From assembly GCF_913773735.1 (NCBI RefSeq), contig NZ_CAJYEB010000023.1:558001-622000 (forward strand): a DNA stretch of 64,000 nucleotides, in the 5' to 3' direction. A program made the position numbers and the translations under genes. Within the stretch, counting starts at the first letter, position 1, and every line of letters starts with the position of its first letter. Below, piece by piece: positions 36,570 to 45,681 of the stretch. The notes under the pieces were generated by a model. It worked only from the letters and a program-made list of their open reading frames with translations, had not been told where the DNA came from and made no database searches. The stretch is from an uncultured Massilia sp. GTDB taxonomy: Bacteria > Pseudomonadota > Gammaproteobacteria > Burkholderiales > Burkholderiaceae_D.

Positions 36570-38506
36570 CAGCGCGCCGCCTGCACCAGCGGCAACTCGA
36601 CGTAGCTGCTGTGGTAGATGCGCTGCGTGGCCTTCCTGTAGTCGCCCGGCCGGGCGAAGAAGATGTTGGGGACGAAGGTCTGCGGGTTGCGGTCGTACAG
36701 CGGGAACCAGCTCGACTGCACCTGCACCATGATGCGGTGGCCCGGCAGGAACACGTGGTTGGCGGTCGGCAGGCCGAAGCGGTAGGCCAGCGCCTTGTTC
36801 GGCGCCAGCGGCCGGGCAACCTCGTAGCCCTCGCGGTAGCGGCCGCGGAAGATGTCGCCCGACACCATCAGTTGGTAGCCGCCCATCTGCGGCTGGCTGC
36901 CCACCTGGTCCGGATACACGTCGATCAGCTTCACCACCCAGTCGGCGTCGGTGCCGCTGGTCGAGGCGACCAGGTTAGCGACCGGTTCGCCGGCGACCTG
37001 CACCGGGGCCGTGAGCACGTCGGAGACGAAGGTGGCGACGTCGGTGCGGCCGGAGGCGTCGCGCTGGTCGTCCACCAGCCAGCGCGGCCACGACTGGCCC
37101 TTGGCCTCGTCGTAGCCGTAAGGCGGGATCGGGCGCTGGCGGAACGGCACCGGCTTGGCCGGGTCGGACACGTATTCCTCGTAGGTCTTCGCGTCGGGCG
37201 CGCCGTCCAGCACCGCCCTGGCGCCGGCCGCCAGGCGCAGCGCCACGGGACGGATCGCGCGGCCGTCGCTTGCCGCGGGCCAGGACGCCAGGCTGCGCCA
37301 CTTGTTGGTGCCGGTCTCGAACGCGGTCACCGTCGGGATCGCCGGCGTCGCGTCGTTGCCCTTCAGGTAGCGGTCGAGGAAGGGCTTCAGGACTTCCTGG
37401 CGCCAGTGCAGCGACGTGTCGGCGCCGAAGCGCAGCGCGCCCAGGCGGCTGCCGTCCTCGATGGCGCCGCCGTGCGACCACGGGCCGATCGACAGGAACA
37501 CCTTGCCGTCCGTGTCGTTCGGCTTCACCGCCTTCCACACGGCGATGGGGCCGTAGATGTCCTCGGCGTCCCACAGGCTGTGCACCAGCAGCGTGGGCAC
37601 GGCGACGGGGCGCCTGGCCAGGATCCTGTCCATCGCCTGGTCGCGCCAGAACGCGTCGTAGGCCGGGTGCGCGACGACCTTGTTCCAGAAGCCGCTCTGT
37701 TCCAGGCCGCGCTGGCGCGCCAGCGCGCCGGCCGAGCCGGCGCCCAGGTACATGTCGTAGTCGTCGTAGTGCGACACGTACCACTTGGCGGAATTGCCGC
37801 GCGTGACCACCTGCTCGAGGATGTAGGACAGGTTGATCTGGCGGAAGGCGCCGTGGTGGAACCAGTCGTCGCCCATCCAGCCGTCGACCATCGGGTTCAT
37901 CGGCACGGCCGCCTTCAGCGCCGGGTGCGGATTCACCAGCGCCATCAGCGGCAGGAAGCCGTCGTAGGAAATGCCGATGATGCCGACGCGGCCATTGGTC
38001 TCGGGGACGTTCTTGACCAGCCAGTCGATGGTGTCCCAGGTGTCGGTCGCGTGGTCGACCGGGGTCGGGTTCAGCGGGCCGGACAGCGGGCGGTTCATCA
38101 CGTAGTCGCCTTCCGAACCGTACTTGCCGCGCACGTCCTGCACCACGCGGATATAGCCGCCGTCGACCACGACGTCGGCCGCGTTGTCGTAGCCGGTGAG
38201 GATGGTTTCCAGGTCCGAGCTTTCGGCGTGGCCGGTCAGGCTGGCGGCGTCGTAGGGCGTGCGCGTCAGCAGGATCGGCGCCTGGCGCGCGCCCTTGGGC
38301 ACGATGATCACCGTGTTCAGGCGCGTGCCGTCGCGCATCGGGATCATCACGCTGCGCTTGACGTAGTTGAAGCCGGCCGTCGGCGCCTGGAATTCGGCCG
38401 GGGTCTCGGAGGGCAGGGCGGGGTATTGCGGGGCGGTCTGGGCGTGGGCAAGGCCCGGGAAGGACAGGGCGGACAGGGCGAGCAGGGCGGTCGTGGACAG
38501 GCGCAT
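36569..38506 (-). CDS. Secreted CocE/NonD-family hydrolase (alpha-amino acid ester hydrolase type)
   Basis: About 645 residues. Signal peptide MRLSTTALLALSALSFPG to LAHA. The alpha/beta-hydrolase core has GIIGISYDGFLPLMA with the nucleophile Ser in GISYDG (near 180). Oxyanion and Asp/His regions follow (LVHSLWDAEDIYGP, IGPWSHGGA). The C-terminal X-Pro dipeptidyl-peptidase jelly roll (LVASTSGTDADWVVKLIDV) is present. This layout is that of S15-type amino-acid ester or cocaine esterases; a periplasmic peptidase or beta-lactam-like ester substrate is likely. The start could also be ATG 38512 or 38527. Confidence 0.88.
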   Translation of the reverse strand: MRLSTTALLALSALSFPGLAHAQTAPQYPALPSETPAEFQAPTAGFNYVKRSVMIPMRDGTRLNTVIIVPKGARQAPILLTRTPYDAASLTGHAESSDLETILTGYDNAADVVVDGGYIRVVQDVRGKYGSEGDYVMNRPLSGPLNPTPVDHATDTWDTIDWLVKNVPETNGRVGIIGISYDGFLPLMALVNPHPALKAAVPMNPMVDGWMGDDWFHHGAFRQINLSYILEQVVTRGNSAKWYVSHYDDYDMYLGAGSAGALARQRGLEQSGFWNKVVAHPAYDAFWRDQAMDRILARRPVAVPTLLVHSLWDAEDIYGPIAVWKAVKPNDTDGKVFLSIGPWSHGGAIEDGSRLGALRFGADTSLHWRQEVLKPFLDRYLKGNDATPAIPTVTAFETGTNKWRSLASWPAASDGRAIRPVALRLAAGARAVLDGAPDAKTYEEYVSDPAKPVPFRQRPIPPYGYDEAKGQSWPRWLVDDQRDASGRTDVATFVSDVLTAPVQVAGEPVANLVASTSGTDADWVVKLIDVYPDQVGSQPQMGGYQLMVSGDIFRGRYREGYEVARPLAPNKALAYRFGLPTANHVFLPGHRIMVQVQSSWFPLYDRNPQTFVPNIFFARPGDYRKATQRIYHSSYVELPLVQAAR

Positions 38507-38596
38507 GGGCATTCTTGGCGTTGGCATTGGCGTTGGCGGCGGCGCCGTCGTCCGGCGCCGCGTTACCTTAGCACAAGAACAAGGGCGACCGCAGCC

Positions 38597-39469
38597 TCAC
38601 CGGCCGGCCATGGTCCGGTCGATCCATTCCGCATAAAATCCGACGCGCGCGGCAGCGAAGCGTTGTCCGCACACCCCCATGCGGAACGTGTCGTCCTGCA
38701 GTTGCTGGACGACCTGCCTGACTTCGCCGGCGGTGCCGTCCAGGCCGTGCGTGATGCCGGCCAGGTAGGTGCGCCCGCCCACGTCGATGGTGACCGGGCC
38801 GCCGCTGTCGCCGCCGGCGGTGGCGCCACCGAGGTCCGGGGCGCCGGCGCCGCAATCGAACACGTAGCGCAGCCAGGGGCCATCGGTCTGGACCAGGCGA
38901 TTCTGCGCGCGCCGCAGCTGGGTACGATGGGGCGCGCTGTCCGCGGCGCCGGCGAGGTCGGTGCCGGTCGCGCCGGCGCCGTACACCGTGCCCAGCATGC
39001 CGTCGCTGGCATACGCGCGATCGATGGGCATGGGCGCCACGTCGCTGGCCGGCTCGGCGAGCTCCAGGAGGGCAATGTCGTGCATGGCGGCCATCGCGGC
39101 CAGGTACTGGCGCACGAAGTCGTCGGGATCGGCGGTCTTGACCTGGCCGAACATCTTGCGCCAGGCGTCCTGCGCGGCGGGGTAGTCGGGATAGACGACG
39201 ATGCGGCTGACCGCGCGCCGCTTTCCGTTCAGGACCACGAAACGTTCTTCCGGCATCTGCCGCATCATGTCGACCGCATGCGCAGCGGTGACCACCCAGC
39301 GTGGCGCGATCAGGGTGCCGTGGCCTTCGCCGGGCAGGTCGGCCAGCGCCGGAACGGCGTGCGCATCGACGCGGTAGCGCGCGTCGGGGCGATCGTGGCG
39401 TATCACGATCGCGTGGGCGCTCGCCGCGAGCAACAACAGTGGCAAGGCGATACGGAACAATGGCTTCAT
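38597..39469 (-). CDS. Secreted trypsin-like serine protease
   Basis: A 290-residue S1-fold protease. Signal peptide about 1-20 (MKPLFRIALPLLLLAASAHA). Catalytic triad: H64 in TAAHAV, D131 in HDIALLEL, S222 in GDSGGP, all intact. A cysteine pair (C206 and one near 266) may form a disulfide. Likely an exported degradative enzyme. It lies next to the GIN-domain gene, also leftward, with an 87-bp gap. Confidence 0.88.
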   Translation of the reverse strand: MKPLFRIALPLLLLAASAHAIVIRHDRPDARYRVDAHAVPALADLPGEGHGTLIAPRWVVTAAHAVDMMRQMPEERFVVLNGKRRAVSRIVVYPDYPAAQDAWRKMFGQVKTADPDDFVRQYLAAMAAMHDIALLELAEPASDVAPMPIDRAYASDGMLGTVYGAGATGTDLAGAADSAPHRTQLRRAQNRLVQTDGPWLRYVFDCGAGAPDLGGATAGGDSGGPVTIDVGGRTYLAGITHGLDGTAGEVRQVVQQLQDDTFRMGVCGQRFAAARVGFYAEWIDRTMAGR

Positions 39470-39556
39470 GTGATGCGTTTCCTCATGATCGTTGCTGGAC
39501 AGGCCGGGCGGCGCCGGCGTACGGCTGGCGGCGGGCCCGCCATCGCGGCAGCGGGG

Positions 39557-40903
39557 TCATTCCGACGACCGCCGGCTGCCCTTGCGGTCCACCAGCATCA
39601 GGCCGGCATTGCCCGCGGTGCCCACGTGCACGGCGGCCGAGCCGGGGCCGGTGACGTGGATGTCGGCCGTGCCGGCGTCGAGCGCGCGCGCCAGCAGGCT
39701 GCCGGAGCCGGACAGGCGCGCGTCCACGCGCTCGACGCGGCCGTCCAGGCGCACGTCGCCCGGGCCGTCCATGCGCAGCACCAGGCTGCGCGCCGCCAGC
39801 GTGGCGTTCAGGCCGCCGCTGCCGTGCAGTTCCGCGTCCAGCGATTCCGAGACGCGCGCCAGCGCGATGGCGCCCGGGCCGCTGCCGCGCAGCACGGCCT
39901 TGCGCACGTTCAGGTCGTCGGCCGCGATGTCGCCGGAGCCGGTGGTGCGCGCCTCCAGGCTGCCGACCGCCCCACCCAGTTTCGCGTTGCCCGGGCCGGT
40001 CAGGCGCAGGCGCGCCGACTCGGCCTGCAGGCCGCGCACTTCCAGGTCGCCGGAGCCGTTGACTTCGGCGTCGAAGGCGCGCAGGCGGCCGGCGATGCAG
40101 GCATTGCCCGGCCCGTTCTGGACGCTGCGCGCTTCCTCGACCTGCAGGCCGCAGCCGTCGAAATCGCCCGAGCCGGACGCTTCCAGGCGCAGCGCGCCGC
40201 CGCTGCCGGACAGCTGGACGCCGCCGGGGCCGCTGATGCGGGCGTCGATGCGCGTGGCGCGCACGCCGCGCGCTTCCAGGTCGCCCGAGCCGCTGAGCTG
40301 GATCGCCAGCGTGCCCGTGACCTCGGCCAGCGCGACGTCGCCCGGCCCGCTCTGCACCAGGTCGACGTCGCCGGCGCGGAAGGACTGCAGGTCGACGCCG
40401 CCGCTGCCGCTGCTGCGCAGCGTGAGGCGGCGCGCGCTGCCGTCGGCGCGCAGGTCGCCGGGGCCGGCGTTGACGATCGAAAAGTCGTCCGCATCCGCCT
40501 GGCGCAGGTCGACGTCGCCGCTGCCGCTCATCCTGAGGCGCTTCAGGCCGGCCGCGCCGATGTCGATGGCGACGGTCTCGCGCCGCTTGCCGAAGTGAAA
40601 GCCGAAGACGAAGCCGCTGCGGCTGCGCGGACGCACCACGAGCGTGTCGCCGCGCACGACGGTCTCGACCTCGTCGATGTCCTTGCGCTCGCCGGTGACG
40701 GCCAGGCCGGTGGGAGACTGGGCGCGGATCACCACGTCGTAGGGGCCGGACAGCTCGATGGCGCTGAAGGCGCCGATCGGGCGGCGCTCGGTGATGGCGT
40801 GGGCGGACGGCGCTTGCGGCGCCGCGGCGTTGCCGACCTGGACGGCGACGAGGCCGCAGGCGATGGCGGCGGCGATGGCGGTGTGCTGGATGGCGTTCTT
40901 CAT
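39557..40903 (-). CDS. Exported GIN-domain (DUF2807) beta-solenoid with alternating GSG/GPG repeats
   Basis: A 448-residue secreted protein: signal peptide about 1-28, then a GIN domain (FSAIELSGPYDVVIRAQ, VTGERKDIDEVE). A long array of about 20-residue turns follows. Each turn carries a Gly-Ser-Gly or Gly-Pro-Gly corner, and they alternate almost strictly along the chain (SGSGDVDL, AGPGDLRA, SGSGGVDL, SGPGDVAL, SGSGDLEA, SGPGGVQL...). About 16 turns are visible. This predicts a regular right-handed beta-helix. Function unknown; GIN proteins are seen in exported adhesin-like or envelope roles. ATG 40903 gives the signal peptide directly. Confidence 0.8.
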   Translation of the reverse strand: MKNAIQHTAIAAAIACGLVAVQVGNAAAPQAPSAHAITERRPIGAFSAIELSGPYDVVIRAQSPTGLAVTGERKDIDEVETVVRGDTLVVRPRSRSGFVFGFHFGKRRETVAIDIGAAGLKRLRMSGSGDVDLRQADADDFSIVNAGPGDLRADGSARRLTLRSSGSGGVDLQSFRAGDVDLVQSGPGDVALAEVTGTLAIQLSGSGDLEARGVRATRIDARISGPGGVQLSGSGGALRLEASGSGDFDGCGLQVEEARSVQNGPGNACIAGRLRAFDAEVNGSGDLEVRGLQAESARLRLTGPGNAKLGGAVGSLEARTTGSGDIAADDLNVRKAVLRGSGPGAIALARVSESLDAELHGSGGLNATLAARSLVLRMDGPGDVRLDGRVERVDARLSGSGSLLARALDAGTADIHVTGPGSAAVHVGTAGNAGLMLVDRKGSRRSSE

Positions 40904-41240
40904 TGTTCTTGTCCTGGACGAAAGGTGTATCGACAAGCCCGCTGCGCGGCGCGCCGGTGGTCGCGGCGGCTTGTCGAGGCACCCTCATGTTCCGGCAGGG
41001 ACTGCCGATGATGCAAGACTACGGCAGTGGGCGCGTTGCCGCCGGCGTAATCCGACGGACGCGCGAAATGGCGGGGCCAACGGTCGTAAAAGACGGCTGA
41101 GCCGTGCGTGGCCCCGGGATATGTATCTGGAACGCAACGCGATGGCGCCGCCACGCGCGCGCCGCGCACGGCTGGCCTCGTCCATTGGCCGTAATGCCGG
41201 GCCGGTGTCATAATTGGCCGCTCGATCAAGGGGGAAGAAC
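40904..41240. other. Intergenic region between the GIN gene and the small-protein operon
   Basis: About 337 bp between divergent genes. The right part holds TTGGCC-N18-CATAAT (41185-41214), a fair promoter for the rightward genes, 26 bp before the GTG at 41241. The left part should hold the GIN-gene promoter but I see no clean boxes. No gene supported. Confidence 0.45.
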
Positions 41241-41426
41241 GTGATTCGCTACATGGGCACGCGCAAGAATGCGGAAGGTGCCTCCGTCTATGTATTCATC
41301 GTCAACGGGCTGGAAAAGGAAGTGCGCGAGCATTCGCTCAAGCAACATCCTGGCTGCTATGACGCCTTGCCGGCTTCGGTCAAGGCCAAGATCGCCGCCA
41401 ACCGTGCATGGTTGTCCAAGGCCTGA
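41241..41426 (+). CDS. Small hypothetical protein, 61 residues
   Basis: The start is GTG 41241 with AAGGGGGAAG upstream, giving VIRYMGTRKNAEGASVYVFI and a C-terminal PASVKAKIAANRAWLSK. No family recognised. The good ribosome site, the promoter just upstream, and the 19-nt overlap with the next gene suggest it is a real gene and that the pair is translationally coupled. Confidence 0.6.
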   Translation: MIRYMGTRKNAEGASVYVFIVNGLEKEVREHSLKQHPGCYDALPASVKAKIAANRAWLSKA

Positions 41427-41908
41427 CGCGCCTGGCCGCGCTGGCGGCCATCCTCGGCGCCGCCGGCGCCGCGCCCGCGCACGCCCAGGCCCAGGACAAG
41501 CCGCCGTCCACCTTCGGCGACGTGGTCGGCAACGCGCTGCTGTGCCGCGACCACGTGGAGAACGCCTACTTTTATGCGTGGATGACGCGGTTCTTCGGTC
41601 CCGCCTACAAGCACGACGGCGGCGCCTTCTGGTTCCGTACCAACGACGCCTCGCTGTGGGGCGTGCCGGTCAGCGAGGTCATGGTCAGCGACGATACCAG
41701 CGAGCTGGTGTTCGTGGCGGCGGTGGCCGAGGTGCCGCCGGACGAGCTCGAACAGGCCGTGCGCAAGGCGGCCGGCATCCGCCATCTCGCCGCCGACGCA
41801 TCGCCCTATCCTTTGCGGATAGCGAACGGCGGCAGCAAGATCGCTTACTACAATACCAAAAGCAAAATATACTGCGCGAAGTTCAAATCGTTGCCGCCGC
41901 GCCAGTAA
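41408..41908 (+). CDS. Exported hypothetical protein
   Basis: A 166-residue protein with a signal peptide (LTRLAALAAILGAAGAAPAHA). The mature part is a single alpha/beta-like domain with two Cys (LLCRDH, IYCAKF) that could pair. No family recognised. It starts inside the preceding small gene and ends 16 bp before gspA, so it may belong to the same transcript as the GspA/GspB pair and act in the envelope. Confidence 0.65.
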   Translation: MVVQGLTRLAALAAILGAAGAAPAHAQAQDKPPSTFGDVVGNALLCRDHVENAYFYAWMTRFFGPAYKHDGGAFWFRTNDASLWGVPVSEVMVSDDTSELVFVAAVAEVPPDELEQAVRKAAGIRHLAADASPYPLRIANGGSKIAYYNTKSKIYCAKFKSLPPRQ

Positions 41909-41924
41909 TGGCGCGGCAGGACTT

Positions 41925-43517
41925 ATGTACACGAATTACTTCCACCTGAAACAGGCGCCGTTTTCCATCGCGCCCGATCCGCGCTACCTGTTCATGAGCG
42001 AGCGCCATCGGGAGGCGTTGGCGCACCTGCTGTACGGGATCGGCAGCGGCGGCGGCTTCGTGCTGCTCACCGGCGAGATCGGCGCCGGCAAGACCACCGT
42101 GTGCCGCTGCTTCATCGAGCAGGTCCCGGAGAATTGCCGGCTGGCCTACATCTTCAATCCGCGCCTGACGGTCGAGGAACTGCTGCTGACGATCTGCGAC
42201 GAGTTCCGCATCGCCTTGCCGCCGGCCGCCGCCGGCACCCCGGGCGTGAAGGGCGTGAAGGAGTATATCGACGCCATCAACGCCCACCTGCTCGCCAGCC
42301 ATGCGCGCGGCGACAACAACGTGCTCGTCATCGACGAGGCGCAGAACCTCTCGCCCCAGGTGCTGGAACAGCTGCGCCTGCTGACCAACCTGGAAACCAG
42401 CGAGCGCAAGCTGCTGCAGATCATCCTGATCGGCCAGCCCGAGCTGCGCGCGATGCTGGCGCAGCCGGAACTGGAGCAGCTGGCCCAGCGCGTGATCGCG
42501 CGCTACCACCTGGGGCCGCTGTCGGTGGCCGAGACCGGCGCCTACGTCGCGCACCGGCTGGCGGTGGCGGGCGTGCAGGCCGGCACGCCGATCCCGGCGG
42601 GGCTGGCGCCCCTGGTCCACCGCCTCACCGGCGGCGTGCCGCGCCGCGTCAACCTGCTGTGCGACCGCGCGCTGCTCGGCGCCTACGTCGAGAACAGCCG
42701 CGAGGTGACGCCGAAGATCCTGCGCCGCGCCGCGCAGGAAGTGTTCGCCGGCGAGGCCCGGGCGCCGCGCAAGCCGCCGCGCTGGCCGCTGGTGGCGGGC
42801 GGCGTGCTGGCCGGGGCCGCGCTCAGCGCCGCCGCCTGGCAGGCGGTGCCGCGCCGCGCCGAACCCGCGCCGGCCGCGGCCGTGCACGCGCCGGCCGCGG
42901 CCGGGGCGGTGGCCGCCGCCGCCCCGGCCAAGCCGCTGGCGCTGGCGACCGAGGAAGAGGCGCTGCGCGAACTGGGCGCACTGTGGGGCCGCAAGCTGCC
43001 GGCCGGCGACCCGTGCGCCGGCGCCCCGCGCCAGGAACTGCGCTGCTACCAGGGGCGCGGCGGCCTGTACGAGCTGCGCCAGCTGGACCGCCCCGCCATC
43101 GTCGCCCTGCACGATGGCCAGCGCGTCGGCTATGCCGTGCTGGCCGGCATGGACGAGCAGGGCGCCACGCTGTCGATCAACGGCCAGCGCCAGAAGGTCA
43201 GCCTGGGCGCGCTGGCCACCCGCTTCGACGGCGGCTTCACCACCCTGTGGCGGGCGCCGCGCGCCTTCCGCGACGAAGTCCATCCGGGCGACAGCGGGGC
43301 CGACGTCGACTGGATCGCCGCGCGCCTGGCCGCGCTCGACAAGCGCGACGCCCCACGCGCCGGCCAGCCGTTCGACGCGCCCACCCGGCGCCTGCTGCGC
43401 GCGTTCCAGGAACAGCAGAACCTGAAGGCGGACGGCGTGGCCGGACCGCGCACCTGGATGCGCCTGAACCAGCTGGGCGGCGTCGACGAACCGCGCCTGC
43501 TGGCGGCGGCCAAGTAA
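41925..43517 (+). CDS. gspA: ExeA/GspA-type AAA ATPase with peptidoglycan-binding domain
   Basis: A 530-residue protein. Start MYTNYFHLKQAPFSIAPDPR is typical of ExeA. Walker A GEIGAGKTT (about 50-58), Walker B VLVIDEAQ (near 130). A membrane segment at about 283-305 is followed by an Ala-rich periplasmic linker and a C-terminal peptidoglycan-binding domain ending LKADGVAGPRTWMRLNQLGG. With GspB it forms the inner-membrane complex that opens the cell wall for type II secretin assembly. It is followed by gspB after 10 bp. Confidence 0.9.
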   Translation: MYTNYFHLKQAPFSIAPDPRYLFMSERHREALAHLLYGIGSGGGFVLLTGEIGAGKTTVCRCFIEQVPENCRLAYIFNPRLTVEELLLTICDEFRIALPPAAAGTPGVKGVKEYIDAINAHLLASHARGDNNVLVIDEAQNLSPQVLEQLRLLTNLETSERKLLQIILIGQPELRAMLAQPELEQLAQRVIARYHLGPLSVAETGAYVAHRLAVAGVQAGTPIPAGLAPLVHRLTGGVPRRVNLLCDRALLGAYVENSREVTPKILRRAAQEVFAGEARAPRKPPRWPLVAGGVLAGAALSAAAWQAVPRRAEPAPAAAVHAPAAAGAVAAAAPAKPLALATEEEALRELGALWGRKLPAGDPCAGAPRQELRCYQGRGGLYELRQLDRPAIVALHDGQRVGYAVLAGMDEQGATLSINGQRQKVSLGALATRFDGGFTTLWRAPRAFRDEVHPGDSGADVDWIAARLAALDKRDAPRAGQPFDAPTRRLLRAFQEQQNLKADGVAGPRTWMRLNQLGGVDEPRLLAAAK

Positions 43518-43527
43518 AGACCACACC

Positions 43528-44241
43528 ATGTCCTATATCCTCGAAGCCCTCAAGAAGGCCCAGGCCGAACGCCAGCTCGGCGACACCCCGACCATCCACG
43601 CGCCGCAGCCGGCCCAGGCCGCGCGCGCGCCGGCCGCCGGCGGACACAAGCCGTTGCTGCTGGGACTGGGCGCCGGCGCGCTGGTGGTCGTGGCCGGCGC
43701 GCTGCTGCTGTGGCGCCAGGCGCCTGCGCCGGCATCGGCAACGGCATCGGCGGCACGCGCGGTGCCGGCCGCGGTGCCGGCGCCGTCCGCCGCCCGCACG
43801 CTGGAGGTGAGCGCGCCGCCGCCACCGCCGCATCCGGCCGCCATCCCCGCCGCTCCCGCCGCGCACCCGGCCGGTACGCCGCCGTCCCCGCCTGCGCGCG
43901 TGGCCGCCGCGCCTGCGCCCGCATCCGCGCCCGCGTCCGTGCCCGCACCCGTGCCCGCACCCGCGTCCGGCCCCGTCGCTGCGCCGCAGCCGCGCGCGCC
44001 GGCGCCCGAGGACAGCCTGCCGTTGCTGCAGCAGCTGCCCGAGCCGCTGCGCAGCGAGGTGCCGCGCCTGGCCTTCGGCGGCTACATGTATTCGGCCAAT
44101 CCGGCCGACCGCCTGCTGCTGGTCGACAAGACGCTGCGCCACGAGGGCGAGGAAGTCGCGCCGGGCCTGGTGCTGGAAAAGCTGCTGCCGCACGCAGCCG
44201 TCATGAACTACCGGGGAACGCGCTACCGTGTCGCCTACTGA
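43528..44241 (+). CDS. gspB: GspB-type type II secretion assembly protein
   Basis: A 237-residue inner-membrane protein: short cytoplasmic start [18 protein letters not shown], a membrane segment (about 45-63), a long Ala/Pro linker with PAPVPAPV-type repeats, and a C-terminal domain ([40 protein letters not shown]) matching GspB. Partner of GspA in secretin assembly. The core gsp genes are not in this window. The end overlaps mobB by 14 nt. Confidence 0.88.
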   Translation: MSYILEALKKAQAERQLGDTPTIHAPQPAQAARAPAAGGHKPLLLGLGAGALVVVAGALLLWRQAPAPASATASAARAVPAAVPAPSAARTLEVSAPPPPPHPAAIPAAPAAHPAGTPPSPPARVAAAPAPASAPASVPAPVPAPASGPVAAPQPRAPAPEDSLPLLQQLPEPLRSEVPRLAFGGYMYSANPADRLLLVDKTLRHEGEEVAPGLVLEKLLPHAAVMNYRGTRYRVAY

Positions 44242-44815
44242 TACCGTCGACGGCAAGCGGGTCGCCGCCGTCTCGACCCGCGCCGGCCTGCAGGAGGCCG
44301 CGGGCGGCCGGGTGCTGGGCATCGTCGGCTGGTCCGGCAGCGGCAAGACCACGCTGCTGGAACAGCTGGTCGCGCGGCTGGCCGCGGCCGGCCTGCGCGT
44401 GAACGTGGTCAAGCACAGCCACCACGACGTCCAGCTCGAACCGCCGCACAAGGACAGCGCGCGCATGCGCAGCGCCGGCGCGGCCGAGGTGATGATCGCC
44501 TCGCCCTATCGCGTCGCCATCGTGCGCGAGCTGCGCGGGGCCGCCGAGCCGTCGCTGGCCGAGCACCTGCGCCGGCTGGCGCCGGCCGACCTGACGCTCG
44601 TGGAAGGCTACAAGTGGGAGCCGCTGCCCAAGCTCGAAGTGTTCCGGCCCGGCGTCGGCAAGCCGCCGATCTGGCCGGACGACCCGCACGTCGTCGCCGT
44701 CGCCTCGGACGTGCCGGCGCCGGCGGGCCTGGCGCCGCACCTCGCCTGGCTCGACCTGGGCGACGTGGACGGCGTGCTCGGCTGGTTAAGCAAGGAACTC
44801 GGCCTGGTGCCCTAA
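44228..44815 (+). CDS. mobB: Molybdopterin-guanine dinucleotide biosynthesis protein MobB
   Basis: A 195-residue GTP-binding protein with Walker [12 protein letters not shown] (about 34-44), the switch region [20 protein letters not shown] and [15 protein letters not shown]. It delivers or assists MobA in adding GMP to molybdopterin. The start is GTG 44228 inside gspB, so it is coupled to the secretion pair although its function is unrelated. Its stop codon lies inside the sigma-28-like promoter of the next gene. Confidence 0.88.
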   Translation: MSPTDTVDGKRVAAVSTRAGLQEAAGGRVLGIVGWSGSGKTTLLEQLVARLAAAGLRVNVVKHSHHDVQLEPPHKDSARMRSAGAAEVMIASPYRVAIVRELRGAAEPSLAEHLRRLAPADLTLVEGYKWEPLPKLEVFRPGVGKPPIWPDDPHVVAVASDVPAPAGLAPHLAWLDLGDVDGVLGWLSKELGLVP

Positions 44816-44839
44816 AGTTCTTTGCGGCAATGTCGTAAA
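44813..44839 (+). promoter_or_regulatory. Sigma-28 (FliA)-type promoter of yjfB
   Basis: TAAAGTTC (44813-44820), exactly 11 bp, GTCGTAAA (44832-44839), close to the flagellar class-3 pattern. The TAA of the -35 box is also the stop codon of mobB. The box ends 41 bp before the yjfB ATG. Confidence 0.6.
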
Positions 44840-44880
44840 CCTGGGATAGCCCGCACCGGGCCGACCCTACAGGAGATCAC

Positions 44881-45081
44881 ATGGACGCCCTCGGCATCGC
44901 CAAACTCGCCACCAGCATCGCCGATACCGGCCTGCGCCAGGAAGTCGGAATGACCATGCTCAAGAAGTCGCAGGACATCCAGGCCGCGGCCGCCACCCAG
45001 CTGCTGGATGCCGCCCAGGCCGCCGCGCCGGCGCAGAACCTGCCGGCGCACCTGGGCAAGCACGTCAATACCACCGCCTGA
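44881..45081 (+). CDS. YjfB-family putative motility protein
   Basis: A 66-residue helical protein: [40 protein letters not shown] and an Ala/Gln-rich end. It matches the short YjfB family; in Bacillus yjfB is in the sigma-D (motility) regulon. Here a sigma-28-like promoter stands directly upstream, which supports a motility role. Start ATG 44881 behind AGGAG. Confidence 0.7.
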   Translation: MDALGIAKLATSIADTGLRQEVGMTMLKKSQDIQAAAATQLLDAAQAAAPAQNLPAHLGKHVNTTA

Positions 45082-45383
45082 ATCGCCGCCCGGCCGCGGC
45101 CTGGTTCACGACCGGGCCAAGTCCGTGTCAACGCAACAGCGCGCCGTGCGTTATCACCGGACGTACCCGGCGCGCACGGATAGGCCGCATACATCGCTGC
45201 CCGCTCTTGCCCCAACCATATCGTGGCGTACGGCCTTGCCGGCCGGCGCCACGCACAAAGGCCATCCCCGCCGGCGTACGCTTTCCTTTTACCCCGCTTT
45301 TTTCCTGCCACGCCGGCGCCGCATTCGCTAGAATCGCCGGGGCGCGCACCATCCGCGCGCCGCTTTTCATGGAGTTCCAAGCA
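45082..45383 (+). other. Upstream region of the bufferin locus
   Basis: About 300 bp without a supported gene. TAGAAT (45329-45334) could be a -10 box about 50 bp before the bufA ATG; I find no confident -35. Metallophore loci of this type are often under an extracytoplasmic sigma factor, but no clear motif or sigma gene is visible. Confidence 0.35.
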
Positions 45384-45677
45384 ATGAATAAACGTCAAGC
45401 CATGGTCGCCGCCGCACTCGCGAGCGCGTGCGCCGTCAATGCCTCGGCCAATGGCCAGATGGGCGCCGCCGGCGCCGACCAGGAAAAATGCTACGGCGTG
45501 GCCAAGGCCGGCCAGAACGATTGCGGCACCGCCACCCACGGCTGCGCCGGCCAGGCGGCCGTCGACAACGATGTCCAGGAGTGGAAGTTCGTCGCCACGG
45601 GCACTTGCACCAAGCTGGGCGGCAAGCTGGCGCCGCCGGCGGACAAGCAGGACAAGCAGGACAAGCAGGAACGCTGA
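45384..45677 (+). CDS. bufA: BufA1-type bufferin precursor (DUF2282), copper metallophore
   Basis: A 97-residue precursor with a Sec signal peptide (about 1-24). The mature part holds the four conserved Cys: EKCYGV (36), NDC (47), THGCAGQA (54) and ATGTC (75). In bufferins a BufB/BufC complex converts Cys residues to copper-binding thiooxazoles and the peptide works in the periplasm. The tail is a DKQ triplet repeat. ATG 45384 has GGAG at 9 bp; an in-frame ATG at 45369 is possible. The next gene begins 4 bp after the stop. Confidence 0.85.
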   Translation: MNKRQAMVAAALASACAVNASANGQMGAAGADQEKCYGVAKAGQNDCGTATHGCAGQAAVDNDVQEWKFVATGTCTKLGGKLAPPADKQDKQDKQER

Positions 45678-45681
45678 GCCC

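Noticed and set aside
36611..41011. 1466-codon open frame on the plus strand
   Set aside because: It spans three recognised minus-strand genes (CocE-type hydrolase, protease, GIN protein) and is a codon-bias shadow.
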